From Eggerthellaceae bacterium (GTDB taxonomy: Bacteria; Actinomycetota; Coriobacteriia; Coriobacteriales; Eggerthellaceae): 52,157 bases of DNA. Positions 8,108 to 16,604 of the stretch are shown here, piece by piece (the first letter of the stretch is position 1; the number at the start of each line of letters is the position of its first letter). A program made the position numbers and the translations under genes. The DNA lies in assembly GCA_022644775.1 (NCBI GenBank), contig JALCHN010000011.1, positions 1-52,157 of the forward strand, in the 5' to 3' direction. Below the pieces are notes generated by a model. It saw only the letters and a list, made by a program, of their open reading frames with translations, was not told the origin of the DNA and searched no databases.

Positions 8108-9106
8108 CTAATCGAAGGAGACGGACGGCTTCATCGCGGCCGCGACCAGTCGGAAGACGATTACCAGCAGGGCCACGCCGATCACGGCGCTCAGCAGGTA
8201 GCCCGCGATGTCGGGCAGGCCGCCGATCGAATAGTCGGGCATGAACGAAGACCATTCCCAGCCATCGCCCAAGCCCACGGGTGTGTAGCCCACCATTTCG
8301 GCCAAGTCTTCGGTAGACCATTCGCCCCAGGCGTCGCCTTCGGCCAGAAGGCCGAGCGGGGTGAGGGCCACGAGCGCGGTGACGAGCACGTAGACGGGCG
8401 TGAGGGCCTTGGCGCCGGTGGGCTTGTCGACGGCGGTCTCGACGCCGAAGGACGGGGCGGTCTTGCGCACGAAGGCCAGGATGCCCACGGTGAACACCAC
8501 TTCGGCGGCGCCGAAAATCGTAAGGTGGCCCACCATCATGGCCGGGACCGAAATCCACAGGGGGTAGGGGCAGTAGAGCGCCTGGCCGGCGGCGTCGGTG
8601 AAGAGCAGGGGCTGCACGCCGAATTCGATCGCGGCGCACAGGGCGGCGGCGTTGATCGCCACGTAGGAGGCGACGCCGGCGGCGGCGAGCTCGCTAACGA
8701 GCGTCTTCTTCGTGCGGCCCACGATGAAGGAATAGATGCCGAAGCCCACCAAGGGCAGGACGAAGGCCATGTTGAAGCAGTTGGCCCCGATGGCCAGGAT
8801 GCCGCCGTCGCCGAAGAAGATGGCCTGGATGATGAGGGCAATCGACACGGCGATCGTTGCGGCCCAGGGGCCGAAGAGGATGGCGATGAGGGTGCCGCAG
8901 ACGGCGTGTCCCGTGGTGCCGCCGGGCAGGGGGATGTTGAACATCATGGCAAGAAAGCAGAAGGCCGCCGCGACGCCCAGCAGGGGCATCTTCTCGCGCG
9001 GGACCGTGGCGCGCACCTTTTTGATGGCGTGCGCCCAGATGGGAATCATGGCAAGGCCGAAGACACCGCAGGTTGAAGGGCTCAGGTAGTTTTCGGGAAT
9101 GTGCAT
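8108..9106 (-). CDS. cbiM: Cobalt/nickel ECF transporter substrate-binding component, CbiM-CbiN-type fusion (NikMN)
   Basis: 332 residues. The N-terminus MHIPENYLSP is the diagnostic metal-binding start of CbiM/NikM, whose free amino group and His2 coordinate the metal. Seven or so membrane helices follow to about residue 215. A C-terminal section (about 235-332) with a helix, an extracytoplasmic loop and the segment GLPDIAGYLLSAVIGVALLVIV matches the CbiN/PDGLE-type small subunit fused on. The NikR-type operator at 9122-9148 just upstream argues for nickel rather than cobalt. First gene of the three-gene minus-strand operon; ribosome site AAAGGAAG. Confidence 0.9.
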   Translation of the reverse strand: MHIPENYLSPSTCGVFGLAMIPIWAHAIKKVRATVPREKMPLLGVAAAFCFLAMMFNIPLPGGTTGHAVCGTLIAILFGPWAATIAVSIALIIQAIFFGDGGILAIGANCFNMAFVLPLVGFGIYSFIVGRTKKTLVSELAAAGVASYVAINAAALCAAIEFGVQPLLFTDAAGQALYCPYPLWISVPAMMVGHLTIFGAAEVVFTVGILAFVRKTAPSFGVETAVDKPTGAKALTPVYVLVTALVALTPLGLLAEGDAWGEWSTEDLAEMVGYTPVGLGDGWEWSSFMPDYSIGGLPDIAGYLLSAVIGVALLVIVFRLVAAAMKPSVSFD

Positions 9107-9121
9107 GACCTTCCTTTCGTC

Positions 9122-9148
9122 GTGTTACGTCTTCAGAAATGGTAACAC
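9122..9148 (-). promoter_or_regulatory. NikR-type operator upstream of the metal importer
   Basis: GTGTTAC (9122-9128), 13 bases, GTAACAC (9142-9148). This matches, arm for arm and in spacing, the GTGTTAC-N13/14-GTAACAC NikR consensus reported by comparative genomics in metal-reducing bacteria. It lies 15 bases in front of the cbiM start and overlaps where the promoter must be, so a repressor bound here would block nickel uptake when nickel is sufficient. The nikR gene itself is not in the window. Confidence 0.75.
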
Positions 9149-9158
9149 AACCTGACAA

Positions 9159-9208
9159 CGGGAGCGGGTGGCGTTGTCGCACGCGTGCGGCAACGCCACC
9201 CGCTCCCG
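9159..9208 (-). terminator. 50-bp loopless palindrome, probable terminator of the upstream reductase
   Basis: Arms 9159-9183 and 9184-9208 pair over 25 bp with one G-T wobble and no spacer; the centre is CGCACGCGTGCG. It begins 9 bases after the stop of the aldo/keto reductase gene and just before the nickel operator, so it probably ends that transcript and insulates the operon. No strong T-run follows. Confidence 0.65.
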
Positions 9209-9217
9209 TCGTCGCGC

Positions 9218-10333
9218 CTACTCGAAGTCTTCGGCCACTTCGGCGAGCAGGTCGATGATCGGCAGGTGCTGCGGGCAGGCGTCCTCGCACTGGCCGCAGG
9301 CGATGCAGGCGGACGCGCGATGGCCGCCGGGGCGCCAGCCGTAGTCGCGCTTGGCGCGCTCGAGGTTGCCGTAGAGCTTGTACTCGTTCAGGATCTGGAA
9401 CATTTCGGGGATGTGGATCTCGAGCGGGCAGCCGGGCGTGCAGTAGTGGCAGGCCGTGCACTGCACCTGGTTGATGGACGCGAGCACGCGGCGTGCTTCG
9501 GCGATCGTGTCTTGCTCGGCGGCGGAAAGCGGCTCGAAATCGCGGAACACGCCCAGGTTGTCCTTCATCTGGTCGGGCGTGGACATGCCGCTTAGGACCA
9601 TCATCACGCCGGGCAGGCTCGCGGCGAAGCGCAGGGCCCAGGACGCGAGCGAAGCCTGCGGGCTGGCGTCGCGCAAAACGCGCGCCACCGGTTCGGCGGG
9701 CCGGTCGAGCAGGCCGCCCTTCACGGGCTCCATCACGACGATCGGCTTGCCGTGCGCGCGGGCCACTTCGTAGTTCTCGCGCGAACGAACGGTCGGGTTG
9801 TCCCAGTCGGCGTAGTTGATCTGCAGCATCACGAAGTCGACGTCGGGGCGGGCGGAAAGTAGCTTATCGAGCAGGGCGGGCTGGTCGTGGAAGGAAAAGC
9901 CCACATGCTTCACCAGGCCCTCTTCTTTCAGGCCGCGCATGTAGTCCCAGATGCCGTAGTCGTCGTAGAAGCCGATGTTGTTGTCTTCGATGCCGTGCAG
10001 CAGGTAGAAGTCGAGGTAGCCGGCGCCGCTGCGTTCGAGCGTCGCGCGGATCTCGTCTTTGGCGGCCGCTTCGTCCTTGGCCGCCCATTTGCCGGCGTGC
10101 AGCTTGCTCGCCAGGTAGAAGGCGTCGCGCGGGTAGCGCTCGACGAGCGCCTTGCGCGTGGCCTCTTCCGACCCCTCGTAGACGAAGGCGGTGTCGAAGT
10201 ACTTGCCGCCGGCGGCGATGAAATCGTCGACCATGCCCTTGGTGGTTTCGACGTCGATGGCGCCTTGGGCGTCTTTGGGCAGGCGCATCATGCCGAAGCC
10301 CAGTTTGAGGCAGTCGTTCACCAGTTCGCTCAT
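9218..10333 (-). CDS. Aldo/keto reductase with C-terminal 2[4Fe-4S] ferredoxin domain
   Basis: 371 residues. Residues 1-280 are an aldo/keto reductase barrel: LGFGMMRLP, the catalytic Asp/Tyr in FDTAFVYEGSEE, Lys in YLASKLHAG, His in FYLLHGIEDN. Residues 280-371 add ferredoxin clusters CTACHYCTPGCP and CIACGQCEDACP. This architecture is common in anaerobes; it probably passes electrons between NAD(P)H-type chemistry and low-potential carriers, but the substrates are unknown. A close paralogue of equal length lies at 14124-15239. Ribosome site GAGGGGA; monocistronic, ended by the palindrome at 9159. Confidence 0.9.
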   Translation of the reverse strand: MSELVNDCLKLGFGMMRLPKDAQGAIDVETTKGMVDDFIAAGGKYFDTAFVYEGSEEATRKALVERYPRDAFYLASKLHAGKWAAKDEAAAKDEIRATLERSGAGYLDFYLLHGIEDNNIGFYDDYGIWDYMRGLKEEGLVKHVGFSFHDQPALLDKLLSARPDVDFVMLQINYADWDNPTVRSRENYEVARAHGKPIVVMEPVKGGLLDRPAEPVARVLRDASPQASLASWALRFAASLPGVMMVLSGMSTPDQMKDNLGVFRDFEPLSAAEQDTIAEARRVLASINQVQCTACHYCTPGCPLEIHIPEMFQILNEYKLYGNLERAKRDYGWRPGGHRASACIACGQCEDACPQHLPIIDLLAEVAEDFE

Positions 10334-10611
10334 GTTGTATCCCCTCGTTCGTTGCTGCTCCTATCCACTCTAACGCCTGGCGGCGCGCGCGGGCGCGGGA
10401 AGGGGCTCTGGTTCCCTCAAGAACACGAAGGTGGGGAAGGGCGGAAGCGCTTCGGGAGTGTCGTGGTAAGGCAGCGGCGGTGCCGCGAAGCAATCGCGCG
10501 AACGCCGCGGAAGTGCCGCCGAACGGTCGCGGAAGGCGCGCGCTCGCGCGGCGCCGCCCCCGCAGCCGGTGTGGTACGCTTTGGCCAGTTTCAATCGTGA
10601 AGGAGAACCCC

Positions 10612-11916
10612 ATGCACATGCAGCGTCCCTACCCGCGCGCGGTCATCACCAAGAAGGGCGCCCTGGCCCTGAAGAAGGGCCACGTGTGGGTCTTCGAAGG
10701 CGAAGTGGAACGCATCGAGCCCGCGCCGGCCGACGGCGCGCCGGCCACCAACGGCTGCATCGTCGACGTGGTCGAGGAAAACGGCACCTATCAGGGCACG
10801 GGCCTGCTTTCCGAAGAGAGCAAGATTCGCATCCGCCTGGTGTCGCGCAACGCCAACGACCGCTTCGACGACGCCTTCTGGCGACGCAAGATCCAGTGGG
10901 CCTGGGATTACCGCAAAACGGTCATGGGCCAGCGCGCCCTGCCCGGCTGCGAGCCCGACACCAACTGCTGCCGCGTCATCTTTTCCGAAGCCGACGGCTT
11001 TCCGGGGCTCATCGTCGACCGCTACGAAGACGTGCTCGTGGCCCAGGTGGGCACTGTGGGGATGGACCGCCTGCGCCCCGTGCTCTACCCCATGATCCTG
11101 GACGTTCTGCGCGCCGACGGGCAAGAGGTGCGCGGCATCTACGAGCGCAACGACGCGCCGGCCCGCCGCCACGAGGGGCTTGCGCTGCAGAAGGGCTGGT
11201 GGGACGCCGCCGCAGGCGCCACGCGGGTGGACGACGCCGGCGCCCAGGAGCGCATCGTCATGCACGAAAACGGCATCGCCTACGACGTCGACCTGCTCAA
11301 CAGCCAGAAGACGGGCTTCTTCCTCGACCAGAAGTACAACCGGCTGGCCGTGCGCCAGCTCGCGGCCGGCAAGCGCGTGCTCGACTGCTTTTCCCACGTG
11401 GGCCCCTTCGGCCTGAACGCGGCGGCGGGCGACGCGGAATTCGTGCGCTGCGTCGACGTCTCGCAGACGGCCGTCGACCTGGCCCGCCGCAACGCCGAGC
11501 TCAACGGCCTGGCCGACCGCATGGGCTTCACCTGCGCCGACGTGCTCGACTACCTGCCCGCGCTCGCCGGCGACAAGAAGCGTCTGGCGGAAGAGGGCGG
11601 TCCCTTCGACCTGGTGATCCTCGACCCGCCGGCCTTCACCAAGAGCCGTTCGACCGTGAAGCAGGCCCGCCGCGGCTACCTGAAGATTAACGAGCTCGCC
11701 CTGCGCCTGCTCCCGCGCGGCGGCTACCTGGCCACCTGCTCGTGCTCGCACTTCATGACGACGAGCCTTCTGAAGGGCGCGATCGGGGAGGCGGCGGCCG
11801 CGGCGCACGTGCAGTTGAAGCAGGTCGAAGAGCGCCAGCAGGCGCCCGACCATCCCATCCTGTGGGGCGTGCCCGAAACCCACTACCTCGACTTCCTCAT
11901 CTTCCAGGTGATTTAG
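10612..11916 (+). CDS. Class I SAM-dependent rRNA methyltransferase, RlmI-like
   Basis: 434 residues. A PUA-type RNA-binding domain comes first (PRAVITKKGALALKKGHVWVFEGEV), then an EEHEE-like linker and a Rossmann methyltransferase domain: SAM motif I VLDCFSHVGPFGLNAA near residue 260, the acidic motif CVDVSQTAVDLARRN, the catalytic DLVILDPPAFTKS near 340 and CSCSHFM near 380, the second Cys as in m5C methyltransferases of the RlmI family (23S rRNA m5C1962). It carries a roughly 25-residue insertion (GWWDAAAGATRVDDAGAQER) before the motif I strand. ATG at 10612 follows AAGGAG. An extended -10-like TGGTACGCT lies near 10572-10580. Confidence 0.88.
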   Translation: MHMQRPYPRAVITKKGALALKKGHVWVFEGEVERIEPAPADGAPATNGCIVDVVEENGTYQGTGLLSEESKIRIRLVSRNANDRFDDAFWRRKIQWAWDYRKTVMGQRALPGCEPDTNCCRVIFSEADGFPGLIVDRYEDVLVAQVGTVGMDRLRPVLYPMILDVLRADGQEVRGIYERNDAPARRHEGLALQKGWWDAAAGATRVDDAGAQERIVMHENGIAYDVDLLNSQKTGFFLDQKYNRLAVRQLAAGKRVLDCFSHVGPFGLNAAAGDAEFVRCVDVSQTAVDLARRNAELNGLADRMGFTCADVLDYLPALAGDKKRLAEEGGPFDLVILDPPAFTKSRSTVKQARRGYLKINELALRLLPRGGYLATCSCSHFMTTSLLKGAIGEAAAAAHVQLKQVEERQQAPDHPILWGVPETHYLDFLIFQVI

Positions 11917-11936
11917 GGCGCACGGCGCGCAAACAA

Positions 11937-11982
11937 AAGCGGCCGCGACGGCGGGAACTATTCCGTGCCGTTGCGGCCGCTT
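11937..11982 (-). terminator. Rho-independent terminator of the xpt-pbuX operon
   Basis: Arms 11937-11951 and 11968-11982 pair over 15 bp with one wobble around a 16-base loop; reading on the minus strand the stem is followed by TTTTGTTTG. It lies between convergent genes and may also stop the plus-strand methyltransferase transcript. Confidence 0.75.
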
Positions 11983-12019
11983 CGCGTATGTGTGGGCTGC
12001 CTTGCAGGCTGCGCTTCCG

Positions 12020-13387
12020 CTATTTCTTCTCGATCTTGAAGGCGGTGCGGATCACCGTGTCTTCGGGCAGGGCGTTGGCGAGCACCACGGCCACCAGGAA
12101 CACGAGGGCCACGCTGTTGCCGGCGAACACGCTCTGCAGCAGGGGCGGGAAGTTCACGAAGATGCCGGTGACCTGCGAAAACCCGATGCCGATGGCGAGC
12201 GAGATCGCCGCGACCGTGATGTTTTTCTGCGAGAAGCCGGCGCCGGCGATCATCTGGAAGCCCGACACGATGATGCTGCCGAACATCATGATCGTGCAGC
12301 CGCCGAGCACGGCGTTGGGCAGGCTTGCGAACACGGTGCCCACGAAGGGCACGCAGCCGGCCAGGATGAGGACCGCGGCGCCGCAGGCGACCGCGCGGCG
12401 GTTGATCACGTGGGTCATCGCGATGAGGCCGATGTTCTGGGCGAACGAGGTGAGCGGCGAGCAGCCGAAGACGCCGGCGAGCGCCGACGTGAAGCCGTCG
12501 GCCGCGATCGAGCCCTGGTACTCGCGTTCGGTGGGCTCGCGCTTGAAGCCCACCGATGTGACGGCGGCCGTGTCGCCGATGGTTTCGGCGGCGCTCACCA
12601 GGTAGAGCAGCACCACCGACACGATGGCGCCCAGGTTGAATTCGGGCGCGTAGGGCAGGATGGCCGGCACGCTGAAGGCGGAAATGCCGCTGAAGGCCGA
12701 AAAGTCGACCTTGCCCATGAACAGGGCCACCACGTAGCCCGCCGCGAGGCCGAAGAGCACCGACAGCTGCTTTTTCGGGCCCTTCGCCACGCCTTGGAAG
12801 ACCAGGCAGGCGATAAGCGAGAAAGTGCCCAGGAAGAGGTTTTCGTGCGAGGCGAAATCGGGGGCGCCCGTGCCGCCGGCGAACGACGCCGCGCCCACCG
12901 AAAGCAGCGAGAAACCGATGGAAGTGACTACGACGCCCGACACGATCGGCTTGATGAAGCGGCGCCAGTACTTGGCGAACAGGCCCAGTATGCCCTCGCA
13001 GACGCCGCCCGCGATTACGGCGCCCACTACGGTGGGGTAGCCGTAGGTGGCGGCGATGCCGCAGAGCACGGTGATGAAGGTGAAGCTCACGCCCATGACG
13101 ATGGGCAGCTTGCTGCCCACGCGCCACACGCTGAAGAGCTGCACGAGCGTGCCGATGCCGGCGACGACCATGGCGTTCTGCATGAGCAGGGCGGTCTGCG
13201 CCTCGTCGAAGCCGGCCGCCGCGCACAGAATCGTGATCGGGGCGAGGTTGGCCACGAACATCGCGAGCACGTGCTGGATGCCGTAGGGGATGGCGCGCGC
13301 GATGGAAATGGGCGCGCCGAAGGTGGAAAGCGCCGATACGGAGCCCTCGGTCGTTTCGGGCGCGGGAGCGGGTGCGGGCGTCGTCAT
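12020..13387 (-). CDS. pbuX: Xanthine (uracil/xanthine, NCS2 family) permease
   Basis: 455 residues, polytopic, nucleobase:cation symporter-2 family. The N-terminus has the family block [20 protein letters not shown]; later [32 protein letters not shown], and the substrate motif [20 protein letters not shown] followed by [19 protein letters not shown] and QNIGLIAMT. Its ATG at 13387 overlaps the TGA of the xanthine phosphoribosyltransferase gene by four bases, so import and salvage are coupled. The open frame runs further upstream inside xpt, but that part is only a shadow frame. Confidence 0.93.
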   Translation of the reverse strand: MTTPAPAPAPETTEGSVSALSTFGAPISIARAIPYGIQHVLAMFVANLAPITILCAAAGFDEAQTALLMQNAMVVAGIGTLVQLFSVWRVGSKLPIVMGVSFTFITVLCGIAATYGYPTVVGAVIAGGVCEGILGLFAKYWRRFIKPIVSGVVVTSIGFSLLSVGAASFAGGTGAPDFASHENLFLGTFSLIACLVFQGVAKGPKKQLSVLFGLAAGYVVALFMGKVDFSAFSGISAFSVPAILPYAPEFNLGAIVSVVLLYLVSAAETIGDTAAVTSVGFKREPTEREYQGSIAADGFTSALAGVFGCSPLTSFAQNIGLIAMTHVINRRAVACGAAVLILAGCVPFVGTVFASLPNAVLGGCTIMMFGSIIVSGFQMIAGAGFSQKNITVAAISLAIGIGFSQVTGIFVNFPPLLQSVFAGNSVALVFLVAVVLANALPEDTVIRTAFKIEKK

Positions 13388-13962
13388 GCGCGGAACTCGA
13401 TTCGCCCGGTGGCGTCGTCCATCGATTCGACGATGGCGAGCGAATCGACCCGGTAGCCGCGGGCGCGCAGGTCGGCGCCGCCCGGCTGGAAGCCCTTTTC
13501 GATCGCGATGCCGATGCCCACCACGGTGGCGCCCGCCGTTTCGCAGATGTCGATGAGCCCGTTCATCGCGCAGCCGTTGGCCATGAAGTCGTCGATGAGC
13601 AGGATGCGGTCGCCGGGGCCCACGTACTTCTTCGACACGATGACGTCGTAGTCGCGCTGGTGGGTGTAGGAATGGATCTTGGCGGTGTAGACCGACCCGT
13701 CGAGGTTGATCGACTGGCTCTTCTTGGCGAAGACCACGGGCACGTCGAACTCTTCGCCTACGATGGCGGCGATCCCTATTCCCGACGCCTCGATCGTGAC
13801 GATCTTGTTCACGCCGGCGTCGGCGAAATCGCGCTTCCACTGTTGGGCCATCGCGCGGAAGAGCTTCACGTCCATCTGGTGGTTGATGAACGAGTCGACC
13901 TTCAGCACCTGACCGGGCTTGACCGTGCCCTCTTTCCGAATGCGTTCTTCGAGCAATTCCAT
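13384..13962 (-). CDS. xpt: Xanthine phosphoribosyltransferase
   Basis: 192 residues, full length for Xpt. It converts xanthine and PRPP to XMP. The family starts with [12 protein letters not shown] and has [10 protein letters not shown]; the PRPP-binding motif is [14 protein letters not shown] near residue 120, and [10 protein letters not shown] matches the purine-specificity loop of the xanthine enzyme. First gene of a two-gene operon with pbuX. The leader (13963 to about 14035) is too short and lacks the conserved loops I would expect of a purine riboswitch. Ribosome site GGGAG. Confidence 0.93.
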   Translation of the reverse strand: MELLEERIRKEGTVKPGQVLKVDSFINHQMDVKLFRAMAQQWKRDFADAGVNKIVTIEASGIGIAAIVGEEFDVPVVFAKKSQSINLDGSVYTAKIHSYTHQRDYDVIVSKKYVGPGDRILLIDDFMANGCAMNGLIDICETAGATVVGIGIAIEKGFQPGGADLRARGYRVDSLAIVESMDDATGRIEFRA

Positions 13963-14123
13963 AGCGTCTCCCGCCGCGTCTTCACTTCTCGTAGTTCCTT
14001 GCTGGTGGGACGCGCGCGCCCCTTGGGCACATTATTCTATCTGTTGGAAGGGGCTTTGGGGGACGGCGGCCCTATTTCGTGCGCCACGCGGACGAAGCCC
14101 GCGCGCATCGGCTGGCCGCGTTG

Positions 14124-15239
14124 CTAGCAATCGAAGGTCTTGGCGCAGCGGGCGAGCTCGTCGACGATCGGCAGGCTCTGGGTGCAGGCGCGCTCGCAGG
14201 CCCCGCAGGTGATGCAGCTCACCGCGCGGGCGCCTTCGGCGGTTGCGGCGGTGTAGGCGGCTTGGGACGCTTCGATCTGGCCGGCGCCCAGGCGCAGGTT
14301 CATGGCGCCGAAGATCCCGGGGATGTCGATCTGCTGGGGGCAGCGGGGCAGGCAGTAGCCGCATTCGGTGCATTGGATGAGCGGCGAGGCGTTGAAGGCG
14401 GCCTGGGCCTTTTGCACGGCGGCGCGCTCGTCCGCGTCGAGCGGGCGGAAATCGCGCATGTAGGAGACGTTGTCTGCCACCTGGCCGGGCGTGCTCATGC
14501 CCGAAAGGACGCAGATCACGCCGTCGAGCCCGGCCGCGAACCGGATGCCCCACGACGCGTAGCTTGCGTGCGAGCCGGTGTCGTCGAAAATCTTCTTCAC
14601 GCTGGCGGGCGGGTCGGCGATCTTGCCGCCTTTCAGGGGCTCCATCACCACGATCGACGCGCCGTGGGCACGGGCGACCTCGTAGTTGCCGCGCGAGGCC
14701 ACCTTGGGGTTCTCCCAGTCGGCGTAGTTGATCTGCAGCTGCACGAATTCCACTTCGGGGTGGCCGGCGAGGATCCCTTCGAGCACGTCGGGCGTGTCGT
14801 GGAAAGAAAATCCTACATGGCGGATCGTCCCTTCGGCCTTCTTTTCCTGCACGAAGTCCCATAGGCCCAGCTTTTCGTACTTGCGGCTGTTGCTGCGGTT
14901 GAGCGAATGGAGCAGGTAGTAGTCGACGTAGGACGTTCCGAGTTTTTCGAGCGAGGTGTCGAGCTGCTGGCGGGCGGTGCGCCCGTTGCGGGCCATGGGC
15001 GCGTAGAGTTTGGTGGCCAGGGTGAAGCGCTCGCGCGGGTAGCGTTCGACCAAGGTCTTGCGGGTGGCGACCTCGCTGCCGGGGTAGATGTGGGCGGTAT
15101 CGAAGTAGGTGAAGCCGGCTTCCATGAAGAGGTCGACCATCTTCTTGGTTTCCTCGATGTCGATCGCGGCCAGCTTTCGGGGCAGGCGCATCATGCCGAA
15201 GCCCAGTTTGGGCACGTCGCTGCCGAAATATGCGCTCAT
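14124..15239 (-). CDS. Aldo/keto reductase with C-terminal 2[4Fe-4S] ferredoxin domain (paralogue)
   Basis: 371 residues, the same architecture and length as 9218-10333: LGFGMMRLP, FDTAHIYPGSEVATRKT, LATKLYAP, YYLLHSLNR, then CTECGYCLPRCP and CITCGACERACT. Catalytic Asp, Tyr, Lys and His positions are kept. The two share long blocks (for example ARAHG-SIVVMEP-KGG) but differ enough to be old duplicates, probably with different substrates. Ribosome site AAGGAG; single gene. Confidence 0.9.
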   Translation of the reverse strand: MSAYFGSDVPKLGFGMMRLPRKLAAIDIEETKKMVDLFMEAGFTYFDTAHIYPGSEVATRKTLVERYPRERFTLATKLYAPMARNGRTARQQLDTSLEKLGTSYVDYYLLHSLNRSNSRKYEKLGLWDFVQEKKAEGTIRHVGFSFHDTPDVLEGILAGHPEVEFVQLQINYADWENPKVASRGNYEVARAHGASIVVMEPLKGGKIADPPASVKKIFDDTGSHASYASWGIRFAAGLDGVICVLSGMSTPGQVADNVSYMRDFRPLDADERAAVQKAQAAFNASPLIQCTECGYCLPRCPQQIDIPGIFGAMNLRLGAGQIEASQAAYTAATAEGARAVSCITCGACERACTQSLPIVDELARCAKTFDC

Positions 15240-15293
15240 GGGCGTCTCCTTGCGTGGGCGCGGCCGGCGCTTGGCGGGTGCGGGCCGGGCGCG

Positions 15294-16604
15294 CTAGCCG
15301 ATCGATTCCTGCACGGCAGTGTAGAGCTCTTGGGCGCTCTGCGAAAGGTCGGTGCGGCCGTACTGGTACTTGCGCAGGCAGTCCTTGAAGGCGTTGACGG
15401 TTTTCGTGTCCTCCATCGCGGGCTCCATGGCCTTCAGGCCGTCCATGTTGCGGTGCATCTGCTCGGTGGCCTCCTCTTCGAAGCCCGACAGCTTGCCGTT
15501 GTCGGCGAGGGCCTGGTAGGCGGCGCTGCTTACGGGCACGCCCTTTTCGGTGCCCTGCAGAAGCGCGTAGTCGGGGTCGTTGAGCAGGTAGTTCACCAGG
15601 CGGGCCGCCTCTTCGGGGTGGGCGGTGTTCTTGCTGATGGCGAGCATCGTGGCGGGCTTCATGTACCAGCCGGTCGCGCTGGGCCCGTCGACGCCCGGGT
15701 TTTCGCCCAGCACGACGGTCTGCCCGGCGTCGACCACGGGTTGGCAGTAGCGCGAGGCGTCGCTTGCCCAGATGGCGACGCCGGCGGTCTTTCCGTTGGC
15801 GAACTGCTGGGCGGGCGAGCCTGCGTCGAGGTCGATTACGCCTTCGGCGGCCATGCGGGCGCACATGGACAGCATGGATTCGAAATCGGCCTCGCCTATC
15901 TGGCAGGCGCCGTTCTCGTCGAAGACCGCGGTGCCGGTGGTCTGCTCGTACCAGGCGAGCATGGTCATCCAGAGCTGCTTGTCGTTCATGCAGAGCATGC
16001 TCACGCCGTGCGCGCGCAGGACGCGGGCGCAGGAGAACAGGTCGTTCCAGGTGCGCGGGACGGAAAGCCCGTACTGGTCGAGGATGGACTTGTTGTAGTA
16101 GAAGACGGGCATGTTGTAGGCGATGGGCAGGGCGTTGAGCGCGCCGTTGCGCGTGCCGAAGGCCAGGTCGCGTTCGGAGAACTGCGAAAGGTCGATCGTA
16201 TCGGAAAGCTCGTTGAGGTCGTAGTAGCCGCTGCCGTCCGGGGAGTAGGTCGCCAGCCAGGCGTAGTTGATCTGCATGACGTCGCATTCGTCGTGGGCGC
16301 GCATCATCGACGCGTAGCGGCGCTCGTAGCCGTCCCACACGCCGTAGGAGAGGCTGACGTTGATGTCGGGGTTCTTTTCGGTGAAGTCCTTGATGCCGTT
16401 GGCCGTGTAGTGGTGGCGCGCGTCGTTTCCCCACCAGGAGTAGCTGATGTCGGTCTGTTCGGCGACGCTCGCGTCGACCTGGCGCGCGCTGTCGCTTTGG
16501 GCGGCGCGCACGAGCAGAATAGCGAGGCAGACGATCACCGCGGCCAAGATGACGGCGGCCAAGCGCATGGTGTGCGAAACGGCTTTATTCGCGTTCAGCG
16601 CCAT
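15294..16604 (-). CDS. Extracellular solute-binding protein, membrane-anchored (family 1, sugar type)
   Basis: 436 residues. An N-terminal helix (RLAAVILAAVIVCLAILLV, residues about 12-30) has no valid lipobox (the Cys is preceded by Val), so it is probably a transmembrane anchor rather than a lipoprotein signal. The rest is a family 1 periplasmic binding fold: DISYSWWGNDARHH, GIKDFTEKNPDINV, CDVMQINYAWL, ALPIAYNMPVFYYNK, MLAISKNTAHPEEAARLVNY. No ABC permease or ATPase is adjacent. Its start overlaps the end of the diguanylate cyclase gene upstream by 10 bases, which suggests that it feeds ligand information to that sensor. Confidence 0.88.
   Translation of the reverse strand: MALNANKAVSHTMRLAAVILAAVIVCLAILLVRAAQSDSARQVDASVAEQTDISYSWWGNDARHHYTANGIKDFTEKNPDINVSLSYGVWDGYERRYASMMRAHDECDVMQINYAWLATYSPDGSGYYDLNELSDTIDLSQFSERDLAFGTRNGALNALPIAYNMPVFYYNKSILDQYGLSVPRTWNDLFSCARVLRAHGVSMLCMNDKQLWMTMLAWYEQTTGTAVFDENGACQIGEADFESMLSMCARMAAEGVIDLDAGSPAQQFANGKTAGVAIWASDASRYCQPVVDAGQTVVLGENPGVDGPSATGWYMKPATMLAISKNTAHPEEAARLVNYLLNDPDYALLQGTEKGVPVSSAAYQALADNGKLSGFEEEATEQMHRNMDGLKAMEPAMEDTKTVNAFKDCLRKYQYGRTDLSQSAQELYTAVQESIG

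Noticed and set aside
13388..13840. Upstream extension of the xanthine permease frame (about 150 more codons)
   Set aside because: It lies wholly inside xpt in another frame and is Arg-rich nonsense; the ATG at 13387 coupled to the xpt stop fits the family start.
13963..14123. Purine riboswitch upstream of xpt
   Set aside because: The leader is short and I could not find the conserved loop sequences of the purine aptamer.
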